In this document: positions 8,583-17,343 of the stretch, one piece after another
How the letters are laid out: every line of letters begins with the position of its first letter
How positions within the stretch are numbered: position 1 is the stretch's first letter
Assembly (NCBI GenBank): GCA_937896565.1
Contig: CALBOV010000020.1
Span: 1-37,088, forward strand
Reading direction: 5' to 3'
DNA from: an uncultured Salinisphaerales bacterium
GTDB lineage: Bacteria; Pseudomonadota; Gammaproteobacteria; Nevskiales; OUC007
DNA length: 37,088 nt
Translations under genes and position numbers: made by a program
The notes under the pieces: model-generated
Databases searched by the model: none
What the model was told of the DNA's origin: nothing
What the model saw: only the letters and a program-made list of their open reading frames with translations

Positions 8583-8993
8583 TCAGTCCGCCGGGGGCGC
8601 ACCGGCCGACAGCGACTGGATGATGGGGCATTGGTGCGGATCGCCGTGCCCCGGACAGGCATCGATGACCGTCTTGAGGCCGCGGCGGACGCTTTGCAGC
8701 TCCCGGATGCGACGTTCAACGTCATCCAGTTTCGCGGACGCGGCGGCCCGCACGGCGCTCATGTCCGTACCGCTGCTCAGTTCCAGCAGCTCGCCGATTT
8801 CGGTGAGCGTGAAGCCCAGCTGCTTGGCCCGCCGGATGAAGTGCAGACGTTCGACGGCGCTGTCGTCATAGACGCGATATCCGGAGGGCCGGCGTTGCGG
8901 CTCCGCCAGCAGCCGCTCGCGTTCGTAGTAGCGAATGGTGTCGATGTTGACACCCGTGGCCTTGGCCAGCCGACCGATCGTCATGCCGCTCAT
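8583..8993 (-). CDS. MerR-family copper/silver-responsive regulator (CueR/HmrR-like)
   Basis: 136 residues. The start is ATG at 8993 (GGAG 5 nt upstream). An in-frame ATG at 9005 has a poor site. N-terminal [29 protein letters not shown]. Then comes the dimerisation helix ([20 protein letters not shown]) and a C-terminal metal loop [19 protein letters not shown] with Cys-x8-Cys. Known CueR has Cys-x7-Cys, and divalent-metal sensors add a Cys in the dimer helix. That position is Met/Ser here (TDMSAVR), favouring monovalent Cu(I)/Ag(I). The one-residue-longer loop is unusual. The gene is divergent from copA, whose promoter overlaps its 5' region, and convergent with cusA. It probably activates both copA and the cus operon. 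Confidence 0.92.
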   Translation of the reverse strand: MSGMTIGRLAKATGVNIDTIRYYERERLLAEPQRRPSGYRVYDDSAVERLHFIRRAKQLGFTLTEIGELLELSSGTDMSAVRAAASAKLDDVERRIRELQSVRRGLKTVIDACPGHGDPHQCPIIQSLSAGAPPAD

Positions 8994-9010
8994 GGCGCGC
9001 TCCATATCTC

Positions 9011-9042
9011 TTGACTCTGGACCAGACTCCAGATTGTAAGCT
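9011..9042 (+). promoter_or_regulatory. MerR-type promoter/operator of copA
   Basis: A -35 box TTGACT (9011-9016) and -10-like TAAGCT (9037-9042) are 20 bp apart. Between them is a dyad, TCTGGA-CCAGAC-TCCAGA (perfect 6-bp arms). The left half agrees with the promoter at 1350-1381 (TTGACTCT, G or C, GACCA). The site lies 18 bp from the regulator's start codon, so the same operator probably also autoregulates the merR-family gene. Confidence 0.82.
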
Positions 9043-9070
9043 GGTCGCATTCAAATTCGGAGTGTTCGCC

Positions 9071-11332
9071 GTGGAAGATCATTCGCACTGTCAGCACCAT
9101 CATCACGACGCGAGCAAGCCGGCAGCGCCGGTGAATGCCGCGATCTGGACCTGCCCGATGCACCCGGACGTGCAGGCGTCGTCCCCCGGCGCCTGCCCCA
9201 GCTGCGGCATGGCATTGGAGCCGCGGACGCCGATGCCGCGACGGACGCAGTACACCTGTCCGATGCATCCAGAGATCGTTCGTGATGAACCGGGTGACTG
9301 TCCCATCTGCGGCATGGCGCTTGAACCCATGGTGCCCACCGGGCAGGAGGACGATGGCGAACTGCGCGACATGCAGCGACGGTTCCGGCTGGGCGTTGTC
9401 CTGTCGCTGCCTCTGCTGGTGATCGCGATGGGGCCCATGCTGGGCCTGCCGCTGCATGGCGCCTGGACAGCCTGGGCGGAGCTGGTGCTGGCGACGCCGG
9501 TGGTGTTGTGGGCCGGCTGGCCGTTCTTCGTCCGTGGCTGGGTCTCGCTGCGGGGCTGGAATCTCAACATGTTCACGCTGATCGCACTGGGCACGGGCAG
9601 CGCCTGGCTTTATTCGCTGGTCGCGACCCTGATGCCGGGCGTGTTGCCCGAGGCGTTTCTGGAGCATGGCCGCGCGCCGCTGTATTTCGAGGCGGCGGCC
9701 GTGATCGTGACGCTGGTCCTGCTCGGCCAGGTGCTGGAGGCGCGGGCCCGTGCGCGCACCTCCGGCGCCATCCGGGCGCTGCTCGAGCTCGCGCCCAGCA
9801 TCGCGCACCGGCTGGACGACAGCGGACGCGAGTCCGATGTGCCGCTTGAGCAGGTGCAGACCGGGGATCGGCTGCGCGTGCGCCCTGGCGAGAAGGTGCC
9901 GGTGGACGGCGTGATCGCCGAGGGGGCGAGTCACGTGGATGAGTCGATGCTCAGCGGCGAACCCGACCCGGTGCGCAAGACGGAGGGCGACAGCCTGTCC
10001 GCCGGCACGGTCAACGGCAACGGCAGTCTGGTGATGACGGCCGAGCGCGTCGGCGCCGACACGCTGTTGTCCCAGATCGTGACGATGGTCGCGGATGCCC
10101 AGCGCTCACGGGCGCCGGTGCAAAGCCTGGTCGACAAGGTGGCCGCGTGGTTCGTGCCGGCGGTCGTGGTCTGCGCGGTGGCGGCGGCCGTGGCCTGGGC
10201 CCTGCTCGGCCCGAGTCCGGCACTGGCGCATGCGCTGCTGGCCGCCGTGTCCGTGCTGATTGTTGCCTGTCCCTGCGCGCTGGGGCTGGCGACGCCGATG
10301 TCGATCATGGTCGGCGTGGGCCGTGGCGCGGAGCAGGGCGTACTGGTCAAGGATGCCGCGGCGCTGGAGCGTCTGGAACAGGTCGACACCCTGGTGGTGG
10401 ACAAGACCGGGACCTTGACGGAAGGGCGACCGCGACTCACCGGCGTGCATCCCCTGGGCGATGAGTCCGAGGCTGAGCTGTTGCGCCTCGCGGCCTCGGT
10501 GGAAGCCGCCAGCGAGCATCCGCTGGCCCGCGCCATCGTCGACGCGGCGCGGGATCGCGAGCTGGACCTGGCACCCGCCGATGACTTCGATAGCGACGCC
10601 GGGCTGGGCGTCTGGGCGACGGTGCAGGGTCGTCGGGTCGCGGTGGGCAACACGCATCTGGCGGAGCGTGAATCGGCGGAGCTGTCCGCGGTGCGCGACG
10701 CTGCGGAGGCCGCGCGAGCCGGCGGCGCCACCGTCGTGTATCTGGTCGTCGACGGCCGGCTCGCCGCCTGGCTCAGCATCGCCGACGCCATCAAGGGCAC
10801 CACGGCCGATGCCATGGGGCAGCTGCGGCATGCAGGCATTCGCGTGATCATGCTGACCGGTGACGGTCGCGCTACCGCCGAACATGTGGCGCAGCAGCTG
10901 GGCATCGACGAGGTGCATGCCGAGGTGATGCCGCAGGACAAGGCACGGATCGTCTCCGAGCTGCAGGAACAGGGGCGGGTCGTCGCCATGGCCGGGGACG
11001 GCATCAATGACGCGCCGGCACTGGCCAAGGCCGATGTCGGCATCGCGATGGGGACCGGCGCGGATGTCGCCGTCGAGTCGGCCGGTGTCACCCTGGTGCG
11101 CGGCGACTTGCTGGGTGTCGCCATCGCCATCCGCCTGTCGCGGGCGACGATGCGGAACATTCGCCAGAACCTGTGGTTCGCGTTCGGCTACAACAGCCTG
11201 GGCGTGCCGGTAGCCGCTGGTGTGCTGTATCCGTTTTTCGGATTGCTGCTGTCGCCGATGATCGCCGCCGCCGCGATGAGCCTGTCGTCGGTGTCCGTGA
11301 TCGGGAACGCGCTGCGGCTGCGGCGCGTCTGA
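9071..11332 (+). CDS. copA: Copper-translocating P1B-type ATPase with two N-terminal heavy-metal-binding domains
   Basis: 753 residues. The chosen start is GTG at 9071 (GGAG 9 nt upstream), giving an N-terminus [13 protein letters not shown]. In place of the usual HMA (GMxCxxC) domains there are two tandem YHS-like metal-binding modules, CPMHPDV...[10 protein letters not shown] and CPMHPEI...[10 protein letters not shown] (about residues 25-95). Then come TM helices, TGE/A-domain segments (SGEPDPV), the CPC motif (C400-P401-C402), the phosphorylation motif D444-KTGT, the GDGxAT and [15 protein letters not shown] hinge motifs, and a C-terminal TM pair with YNSLG and MSLSSVS. These TM residues are those of Cu(I) (P1B-1) pumps. 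It exports cytoplasmic Cu(I)/Ag(I). It is transcribed alone from the MerR-type promoter. Confidence 0.95.
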   Translation: MEDHSHCQHHHHDASKPAAPVNAAIWTCPMHPDVQASSPGACPSCGMALEPRTPMPRRTQYTCPMHPEIVRDEPGDCPICGMALEPMVPTGQEDDGELRDMQRRFRLGVVLSLPLLVIAMGPMLGLPLHGAWTAWAELVLATPVVLWAGWPFFVRGWVSLRGWNLNMFTLIALGTGSAWLYSLVATLMPGVLPEAFLEHGRAPLYFEAAAVIVTLVLLGQVLEARARARTSGAIRALLELAPSIAHRLDDSGRESDVPLEQVQTGDRLRVRPGEKVPVDGVIAEGASHVDESMLSGEPDPVRKTEGDSLSAGTVNGNGSLVMTAERVGADTLLSQIVTMVADAQRSRAPVQSLVDKVAAWFVPAVVVCAVAAAVAWALLGPSPALAHALLAAVSVLIVACPCALGLATPMSIMVGVGRGAEQGVLVKDAAALERLEQVDTLVVDKTGTLTEGRPRLTGVHPLGDESEAELLRLAASVEAASEHPLARAIVDAARDRELDLAPADDFDSDAGLGVWATVQGRRVAVGNTHLAERESAELSAVRDAAEAARAGGATVVYLVVDGRLAAWLSIADAIKGTTADAMGQLRHAGIRVIMLTGDGRATAEHVAQQLGIDEVHAEVMPQDKARIVSELQEQGRVVAMAGDGINDAPALAKADVGIAMGTGADVAVESAGVTLVRGDLLGVAIAIRLSRATMRNIRQNLWFAFGYNSLGVPVAAGVLYPFFGLLLSPMIAAAAMSLSSVSVIGNALRLRRV

Positions 11333-11650
11333 ACCGGGTGCGCGAGTTTTTCTTTGTTGATAAAAGAATTAGATATAAATCAACGAACTATTATTAATAA
11401 TTGATGTTGTTTATGACGGCGTTTGGAGGGCGCATCGTCAGCCCGAGACCGTTGCCGCGCAGCTTGGTGGTCGGGCCGCCGTGATCCCGTCATGACGTGG
11501 GCGCCGCTTGCGCCATGTTCTGGCCCGGTCAAGAATGGACTTTTGTCAAAATAAGTCCTCGATCCCGGTCGGATGACCGATCGTCGGCGGCGCGGCCTGC
11601 GCACCGATGGAGCGGCGACACGGGATCGACCGCGGCAACAGGAGACCGCG
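11333..11650. other. Intergenic region with an AT-rich island between copA and the GMC gene
   Basis: 318 bases without a convincing gene. Bases 11344-11413 are strikingly AT-rich against a high-GC background. They contain a perfect 12-bp palindrome ATTATTAATAAT (11390-11401) and GTTGAT/ATCAAC arms about 17 bp apart. A T-run (11347-11355) follows copA, but no strong hairpin precedes it, so a terminator is only possible. The right part (about 11414-11520) is ordinary GC-rich sequence. The conserved TTGACAAAAGTC element lies at 11538-11549. Confidence 0.6.
11527..11558 (-). promoter_or_regulatory. Putative operator, copy 1 of the TTGACAAA element (before the GMC gene)
   Basis: On the minus strand, 11538-11549 reads TTGACAAAAGTC, identical over 12 bases to the element at 13289. 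A further TTGACC lies at 11527-11532 on the same strand. On the plus strand it also sits in a dyad GGACTT-10-AAGTCC (11537-11558). It lies about 95 bp before the GMC start. The orientation is opposite to the other two copies, which suits a symmetric operator better than a core promoter. Confidence 0.5.
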
Positions 11651-13276
11651 TTGAACTACGACTACATCATCATCGGGGGCGGCAGCGCCGGCTGCGTGCT
11701 GGCCAACCGGTTGTCGGCCGACCCCGCCAACCGCGTCTGCCTGGTGGAAGCGGGCCCGGTGGATCGCAATCCGCTCATCCACATGCCGTTCGGCATTGGC
11801 GCCCTGGTCGGCAAGGCCTTCGTCAACTGGGCGTTCTGGAGCACCCCGCAACGGGAGTTGGGCGGGCGTCGGACCTACCAGCCGCGCGGCAAGACGCTGG
11901 GCGGCAGCAGCAGTATCAACGCCACGGTCTGTACCCGCGGACATGCGAGCGACTACGACCGCTGGGCGGAACTGGGCTGCACGGGCTGGTCCTATGCCGA
12001 TGTCCTGCCGTACTTCCGCCGTTCGGAGACCTACCGGGCGCCCTTGGCGGACCGGGACCGTCCGTTTCACGGGACCGACGGTCCGCTGTCGGTCAGCGAG
12101 CGCCGTTACACGAACCCCTTGTCCGAAGCCTTCGTCGAGGCCGGCGTCCAGGCCGGCTATGCACGCAATGACGATTTCAACGGCGCCGACCAGGAAGGGG
12201 TGGGGCAGTTCAAGGTGTTCCAGATCGATGGGCAGCGCTGCAGCAATGCACGTGGTTATCTGACGCCGGAGGTCCTGGCCCGGCCCAACCTGGAGATCCG
12301 CACGGGCCTGCAATGCACGCGGGTGCTGCTGGACGGCGATCTCGCGACGGGGGTGGAATGCGATGACGGCAGGCAACGGATCACGTTGAACGCCGCGCGG
12401 GAGGTGATTCTCAGCGCCGGTGCGTTCCAGTCCCCGCAGCTGCTGATGCTGTCCGGCATCGGGCCCAGAGAGGAGCTGACGCGTCACGGGGTTCCTGTGG
12501 TGGTCGACGCCCCGGAGGTCGGTGCCAACCTGCAGGACCACCTTGAGGTGATCGTGGAGACCCGCGCCCGGTCCAGGGTCGGATTCGCCGCGCGTGGACG
12601 CGGCTGGTGGACGCTGATCAAGGGTTTGTTCCAGTACCTGTTCCGCCGCACGGGGCCGTACACCAGCAATGGTCCGGAGGCGGGCGGCTTCATCCGTTCC
12701 CGTGCCGGAGAGGACATCCCCGACATGCAGTGGCATTTCTCCGCCGTGGCGAACCTGAAACATGGCCTGGAGATGTCCGTGTTGCTCAAGCGGTTCGGAT
12801 ACATCGTTTACGTCTACGCGCTCCGGCCCAGGTCCAGGGGCTGGGTGCGTCTGGCCAGCGGCAACCCGCTGGATGCACCGGAGATCGACCCGAACTATCT
12901 CGCCGAGCCGGAGGACGTGAGCGATCTGGTACGTGGCGTGCGCAAGACGCGGGAGCTGCTGGCGCAGCCAGCGTTCGACGCCCATCGGGATGTCGAGCTG
13001 CATCCGGGACCCGACGTGGAAAGCGACGAGGCCCTGGAGGACTTCGTGCGCCGCACGGCGGAGACGACCTACCACCCCGTGGGCACCTGCCGCATGGGCG
13101 GAGACGACCGGTCGGTCGTCGACCCTGATCTGAAGGTGCGCGGGGTGCGGGCACTGCGCGTGGTGGATGCGTCGGTGATGCCGACCCTGGTCGGCGCCAA
13201 CACCAACGCCGGCACGACGATGATTGCGGAGAAGGGAGCCGACCTGATCCTGCTGGGTGCGACAGCAGGCTCCTGA
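11651..13276 (+). CDS. GMC-family FAD alcohol dehydrogenase (AlkJ/choline-dehydrogenase-like)
   Basis: 541 residues. The start is TTG at 11651, with AGGAG six bases upstream, placing the FAD motif YDYIIIGGGSAGCVLANRLS at the very N-terminus as in the family. Further marks are GKTLGGSSSINATV (GMC signature 1 region), SAGAFQSPQLLMLSGIG (signature 2) and the C-terminal active site with H475 (TTYHPVGTCRMG) and N519 (VGANTNAGTTMIAE). Members oxidise primary alcohols to aldehydes and pass electrons to the respiratory chain; AlkJ acts on medium-chain alkanols at the inner membrane. No signal peptide. Its substrate is unknown. The following oxygenase and ester genes suggest a hydrophobic alcohol. Confidence 0.9.
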   Translation: MNYDYIIIGGGSAGCVLANRLSADPANRVCLVEAGPVDRNPLIHMPFGIGALVGKAFVNWAFWSTPQRELGGRRTYQPRGKTLGGSSSINATVCTRGHASDYDRWAELGCTGWSYADVLPYFRRSETYRAPLADRDRPFHGTDGPLSVSERRYTNPLSEAFVEAGVQAGYARNDDFNGADQEGVGQFKVFQIDGQRCSNARGYLTPEVLARPNLEIRTGLQCTRVLLDGDLATGVECDDGRQRITLNAAREVILSAGAFQSPQLLMLSGIGPREELTRHGVPVVVDAPEVGANLQDHLEVIVETRARSRVGFAARGRGWWTLIKGLFQYLFRRTGPYTSNGPEAGGFIRSRAGEDIPDMQWHFSAVANLKHGLEMSVLLKRFGYIVYVYALRPRSRGWVRLASGNPLDAPEIDPNYLAEPEDVSDLVRGVRKTRELLAQPAFDAHRDVELHPGPDVESDEALEDFVRRTAETTYHPVGTCRMGGDDRSVVDPDLKVRGVRALRVVDASVMPTLVGANTNAGTTMIAEKGADLILLGATAGS

Positions 13277-13288
13277 ACGATTGTTAAA

Positions 13289-13315
13289 TTGACAAAAGTC
13301 ATTATATTGATAAGG
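13289..13315 (+). promoter_or_regulatory. Putative operator/promoter, copy 2 of the TTGACAAA element (before the BVMO gene)
   Basis: TTGACAAAAGTCATT begins at 13289 and is followed by TATATTGATAAGG. It contains the palindrome TGAC-AAAA-GTCA plus a third half-site TGAT six bases on. It matches the copy at 17344 at about 21 of 27 positions. TTGACA could itself be a -35 box, but no good -10 lies at normal spacing. The rest of 13277-13554 is GC-rich and shows no further gene. Confidence 0.6.
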
Positions 13316-13554
13316 TCATCGCCACAGATGCTGGCTCTCCCGTGGGGGGAGGCCGGATTCGGAGGAGGCAGCGCCACCAAGCGTCGGGCATCCCACCCGA
13401 TGGCTGGCCGCAATGACCTCGGCGTCGCGGTGTGCGGGCTTGCTCGTTCGCGCGTTGGTGTTTCCGCGACCGCGTCGTACCCTCCTCCTACATGTGCGCG
13501 GATGCCCCGGGGCGGGTCGATGCCGGCCCGGGCGATGACCAAGGCGAGGACGTG

Positions 13555-15057
13555 ATGGTGGGAACAGGAACTTCAAGCTGCCGCGTCGCCGTGATCGGCG
13601 CCGGGTTTGGCGGCCTGGGGATGGCGTACTACCTCAAGCAGGCGGGTATTGACGATTTCGTGGTGCTGGAGAAGGGCGACGAGGTCGGCGGCACCTGGCG
13701 CGAGAACACCTATCCCGGCGCCGCCTGCGACATTCCGTCGCATCTCTACTCCTTCTCCTTCGAGAATCACTACCCCTGGTCCAGCCGCTACGCCCCGCAG
13801 CCCGAAATTCTGGGCTACATGAAGCATTGCGCGGACAAGTACGGGCTGCGTTCGCATATCCGCTTTGGCGCCGAAGTCGCCGAGGCACGGTACGAGGAGG
13901 CCTCCGGGCACTGGATATTGACGCTGGCGGACGGCTCGACCTTGCGCGCCGGTCACGTGGTCAGCGCGGTTGGTCAGTTGCACCGTCCGGCGACTCCGGA
14001 CATTCCGGGGCTGGGCCGCTTCGAGGGACACCGCTTTCACTCCGCCCGCTGGGACCATGAGCACGACCTGAGCGGTCGTCGGGTCGCGGTCATCGGCACC
14101 GGTGCCAGCGCGATCCAGTTCGTTCCCGCGATCGCCGACCGGGTGGCGCAGATGTACGTGTTTCAGCGTTCGCCGGGGTGGGTGATTCCCAAGTTCGAAC
14201 GCGTGTTCTCCGGGTTCGAGCAATGGCTGTTTCGTAAATTTCCGATCCTGCATGACATCGACCGCTTCCGGATCAGGATGATCACCGAGACGCTTGCCCG
14301 CGCCTACTCCGGGAATCGGTTCATCGAACGGCTGGTGACCTGGTTGTCGAAGGCGCAGTTCCGTACCCAGGTGCGTGATCCGGCGATGCGGAAGAAATTG
14401 ACGCCTGACTATCCGATCGGCTGCAAGCGCATTCTGCTGACCCGCGACTGGCTGCCGACGCTGATGCGTCCCAACGTCGAACCGGTGACCGATGGCATCA
14501 CCGAGATCACGGCCCATGGTGTTCGCACCGAGGATGGTCAGGAGCGGCAGGTCGACACCCTCATCTTTGGCACCGGATTCGCCGCCACGCAGTTCCTGAC
14601 GCCGATGCGTGTCGTCGGCCGCGACGGTCGCGATCTGCACGAGGACTGGCGGCGGGGCGCCGCGGCCTATCTAGGCATGGAGGTCAGCGGCTATCCGAAC
14701 TTCCATGTGCTCTACGGCCCCAACACCAACCTGGGGTCCGGGTCGATCATCTACATGCTGGAATGCCAGCAGCGCTACATCGTGCAGTTGCTCCAGGATC
14801 AGAATGCGCGTGGCTGGAGAGCAGCGGAAATCAGCGAGCAGGCGGAGCAGGCCTGGATCGAGGAAATGCGTCACCGCAGCGCCACCACCAGCTTCGAAGG
14901 GGGCTGCCGCAGCTGGTACGTGACGGCCGACGGCGTCAACACGAACAACTGGACGGGGCTGATGCGCGAATACCGCGACCGGACCGCGAAGCCGTTGATG
15001 ACGGCGTACCGGCTGACGCCCGCCGTCGCGGACGAACGGCGTCAGGTCGCCGCCTGA
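13555..15057 (+). CDS. Class B flavin monooxygenase (Baeyer-Villiger type)
   Basis: 500 residues. The start is ATG at 13555 (GAGG upstream; GTG at 13552 also in frame). The open frame extends further upstream without a ribosome site. Two Rossmann motifs, VAVIGAGFGGLGMAYYL (FAD) and VAVIGTGASAIQFVP (NADPH), flank the BVMO fingerprint FEGHRFHSARWD (from F156), which fits FxGxxxHxxxW(P/D). The GGTWRENTYPGAACDIPSHL segment and later FGTGFAATQF are also typical. BVMOs turn ketones into esters or lactones using NADPH and O2. Steroid, terpene and methyl-ketone degraders carry this type. It begins an operon with the WS/DGAT and SDR genes. Substrate unknown. Confidence 0.92.
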   Translation: MVGTGTSSCRVAVIGAGFGGLGMAYYLKQAGIDDFVVLEKGDEVGGTWRENTYPGAACDIPSHLYSFSFENHYPWSSRYAPQPEILGYMKHCADKYGLRSHIRFGAEVAEARYEEASGHWILTLADGSTLRAGHVVSAVGQLHRPATPDIPGLGRFEGHRFHSARWDHEHDLSGRRVAVIGTGASAIQFVPAIADRVAQMYVFQRSPGWVIPKFERVFSGFEQWLFRKFPILHDIDRFRIRMITETLARAYSGNRFIERLVTWLSKAQFRTQVRDPAMRKKLTPDYPIGCKRILLTRDWLPTLMRPNVEPVTDGITEITAHGVRTEDGQERQVDTLIFGTGFAATQFLTPMRVVGRDGRDLHEDWRRGAAAYLGMEVSGYPNFHVLYGPNTNLGSGSIIYMLECQQRYIVQLLQDQNARGWRAAEISEQAEQAWIEEMRHRSATTSFEGGCRSWYVTADGVNTNNWTGLMREYRDRTAKPLMTAYRLTPAVADERRQVAA

Positions 15058-15147
15058 CCTGATCCAGACTGCGCGTGCTGGCCGGGCGTCCGCGGCGAGC
15101 GGTTCAGCCGTCGGCGACAGTCGCCACTCGACCCAAGAACAACAACC

Positions 15148-16551
15148 ATGTCGATACCGATTGCACCCACCGACGCCGCATGGCTCTATGCGGAAAAGGC
15201 GGACATGCCGACTCACATCGGTTGTCTGTCCATCTTCCGGATTCCGGACGCTGCACCGGAATCCTATCTGCTGGATCTCGTCGACAGCTTTCGAAGCACA
15301 CGAATCTTCTCGCTACCGTTCAACTATGTGCTGAAGCGTTCCGGCATCGGCAAGCTGCTGCCGTTCTGGGAGGTGCTGGAGCCGGATCGGATTGATCTGG
15401 ACTATCACCTGCGTCACTCGGCGTTGCCTAGGCCGGGCGGCGAACGTGAGCTCGGCACGCTGGTGTCACGCCTGCATTCCTATCCGCTGGACCGGTCGCG
15501 GCCGCTGTGGGAGTTCCATGTCATCGAGGGGCTGGAGCGCAACCGGTTCGCGCTTTATCTCAAGGCCCACCATTCGCTGGTTGATGGTGTGGCGGGCACG
15601 CGGATTCTGCGGCGGATGCTGTCCGATCGATCGGAGGCCGGGCTGGGTGGCCCGCCCTGGTCGTTCGCGGAACGCGACCTGCCGGATCTCGGTGTCGCGG
15701 CTCCTGCTCGGCCACGATCCCAACCTGCGCTGCTGGATACGCTGAAGCTGCAGGGCGCCGCCGCCTGGGCGGCCGGCAAGGCGCTGGCGGGGCAATGGCG
15801 GGCGTCGGAGGACGAGATCGTCAGACCCTTCGCCGCTCCGATCACGCCGCTGAATCGGCGAATCGGCGGCAAACGCCGCTTCGCCACGCAGAACTACGCG
15901 CTGGAGCGGATTCAGCGGATCGCGCGGCGGGCCGACGTGTCGATCAACGATGTGTTCATGGCCCTTTGCTCGGCTGCGCTGCGCCGCTATCTGGGCGAGC
16001 TGGGCAAGCTGCCGGACGAGTCGCTGGTGGCGGGCATGCCCGTGTCCTATCGCAATGCGGAAGACACCAGGGCCGGGAATGCGATTTCCTTCATCCTCTC
16101 GAGCCTGCACACCGATCTTGCCGAACCGGTGGAGCGGCTGCGTGCCTGCCACGAGTCGGCGCGTGCCGCCAAGGACAGCCTCACCGGGCTCAGCAGTGAT
16201 TCCATGAATCAGTACACGATGCTGTTCATGGCGCCTTACATGATGCAGATCGTGCTGGGAGTCGGCGGTTACGCCCGGCCGATGCACAACCTGATCCTGT
16301 CCAACGTGCCGGGGCCCGCCGAGGCGCTTTATCTCAACGGCGCGACGCTGGAGGAGATCTACCCGATCTCGCTGCTGTTCAATGGCGAGGCGCTGAACAT
16401 CTCGGTGCTGAGCTACAACAACCGCTTCAACGTCGGTTTCACCGGTTGCCGCGACAGCCTGCCGCACATGCAGCGAATTGCCGTCTACACGGGTGAGGCG
16501 CTCGTGGAGCTGGAAAAGGCCCTGAAGATTCGGAGACGACGCACATCATGA
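15148..16551 (+). CDS. Wax ester synthase / diacylglycerol acyltransferase (WS/DGAT family)
   Basis: 467 residues, normal for the family. The active-site motif HHSLVDG spans H141-G147. Also seen are the N-terminal PTDAAWLYAE, SRPLWEFHVIEGL, NDVFMALCSAALRRYL, and the C-terminal DUF1298-type region with LILSNVPGPAEALYLNGA. These enzymes join acyl-CoA to a fatty alcohol or diacylglycerol to make storage lipid. Members in steroid and hydrocarbon degraders often sit in catabolic clusters, where their role is unclear. The ribosome site is poor (A-rich leader). Its end overlaps the SDR gene by ATGA, so the two are coupled. Confidence 0.92.
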   Translation: MSIPIAPTDAAWLYAEKADMPTHIGCLSIFRIPDAAPESYLLDLVDSFRSTRIFSLPFNYVLKRSGIGKLLPFWEVLEPDRIDLDYHLRHSALPRPGGERELGTLVSRLHSYPLDRSRPLWEFHVIEGLERNRFALYLKAHHSLVDGVAGTRILRRMLSDRSEAGLGGPPWSFAERDLPDLGVAAPARPRSQPALLDTLKLQGAAAWAAGKALAGQWRASEDEIVRPFAAPITPLNRRIGGKRRFATQNYALERIQRIARRADVSINDVFMALCSAALRRYLGELGKLPDESLVAGMPVSYRNAEDTRAGNAISFILSSLHTDLAEPVERLRACHESARAAKDSLTGLSSDSMNQYTMLFMAPYMMQIVLGVGGYARPMHNLILSNVPGPAEALYLNGATLEEIYPISLLFNGEALNISVLSYNNRFNVGFTGCRDSLPHMQRIAVYTGEALVELEKALKIRRRRTS

Positions 16552-17330
16552 CCCGAAACGTGACCCTGGTGACCGGAGCCTCCGCGGGCATCGGCCGGGC
16601 GCTGGCCGACGTGTTCGCCGAGCATGGGCACGATCTGGTGCTGGTCGCCCGCTCGGCCGGCCAGCTGAAGTCCGCGGCCGCGGAGATCGCCGGGCGGACG
16701 GGCGTGAAGTGCGACTGGATCGCGGCCGATCTCACGCTGGCTGACGACTGCGACCGCGTGCTGGCCGAGCTGGACGCCCGGGGGTTTCACGTCGATGTCC
16801 TGGTCAACAATGCGGGCGTGCTGCACGAAGGCCATTTTCTGGATGTGTCAGCGGACCGGCATGTCCAACTGGTCGATCTGAATGTCCTGTCGGTGATCCG
16901 ACTAACCCACGCGCTCGCCGGCCGGATGCGCGACCGCCGGGCGGGGCGCATTCTCAATGTCGCGTCCACATCGTCGTTCAATCCGGTCCCGTCGCTGGCC
17001 TGCTACGCCGCCAGCAAGGCGTTCCTGCTGTCGTTCAGCGAATCGCTGTCTCTGGAACTGGAGGGCGAGGGCGTGACCGTCACGGCGCTTTGTCCGGGCT
17101 TCACCAACACCGACATGATCGCCCAGGGCGGGCGGGCGCCGATGCGCTTGCCGGTGATCCCGAATCTGGAGCCTCGCGAGGTCGCGGAGAGCGGCTATGC
17201 GGCCTGCATGAAGGGCGATCCGGTGCGGATTCCCGGGTTGTTCAATCGGCTGGCCGTCACCGGTCTGCGGCACACGCCGGACTGGGTCCGACGCAGGACC
17301 ATCGCACTGGTCGAGCGCATCGGCGTCTAG
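16548..17330 (+). CDS. Short-chain dehydrogenase/reductase
   Basis: 260 residues of classical SDR form. Cofactor motif TGASAGIG is near residue 7, followed by NNAGV at about 85, the catalytic Ser in VASTSSFN, and Y153-AAS-K157. ARS after the second beta strand suggests NADP(H) preference. It overlaps the WS/DGAT gene by 4 bases (ATGA). It probably oxidises or reduces a hydroxyl/keto group of the substrate handled by the BVMO. No closer assignment is justified. Confidence 0.9.
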   Translation: MTRNVTLVTGASAGIGRALADVFAEHGHDLVLVARSAGQLKSAAAEIAGRTGVKCDWIAADLTLADDCDRVLAELDARGFHVDVLVNNAGVLHEGHFLDVSADRHVQLVDLNVLSVIRLTHALAGRMRDRRAGRILNVASTSSFNPVPSLACYAASKAFLLSFSESLSLELEGEGVTVTALCPGFTNTDMIAQGGRAPMRLPVIPNLEPREVAESGYAACMKGDPVRIPGLFNRLAVTGLRHTPDWVRRRTIALVERIGV

Positions 17331-17343
17331 TTCTCGCATAAAG

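Noticed and set aside
11333-11360. Intrinsic terminator after copA
   Set aside because: There is a T-rich run, but the GCGC arms before it are short and broken by a 13-base loop.
13289-13315. Simple sigma-70 promoter explanation of the TTGACAAA element
   Set aside because: TTGACA fits a -35 box, but neither copy has a proper -10 at 16-18 bp, and the first copy is in the opposite orientation, so an operator fits better.
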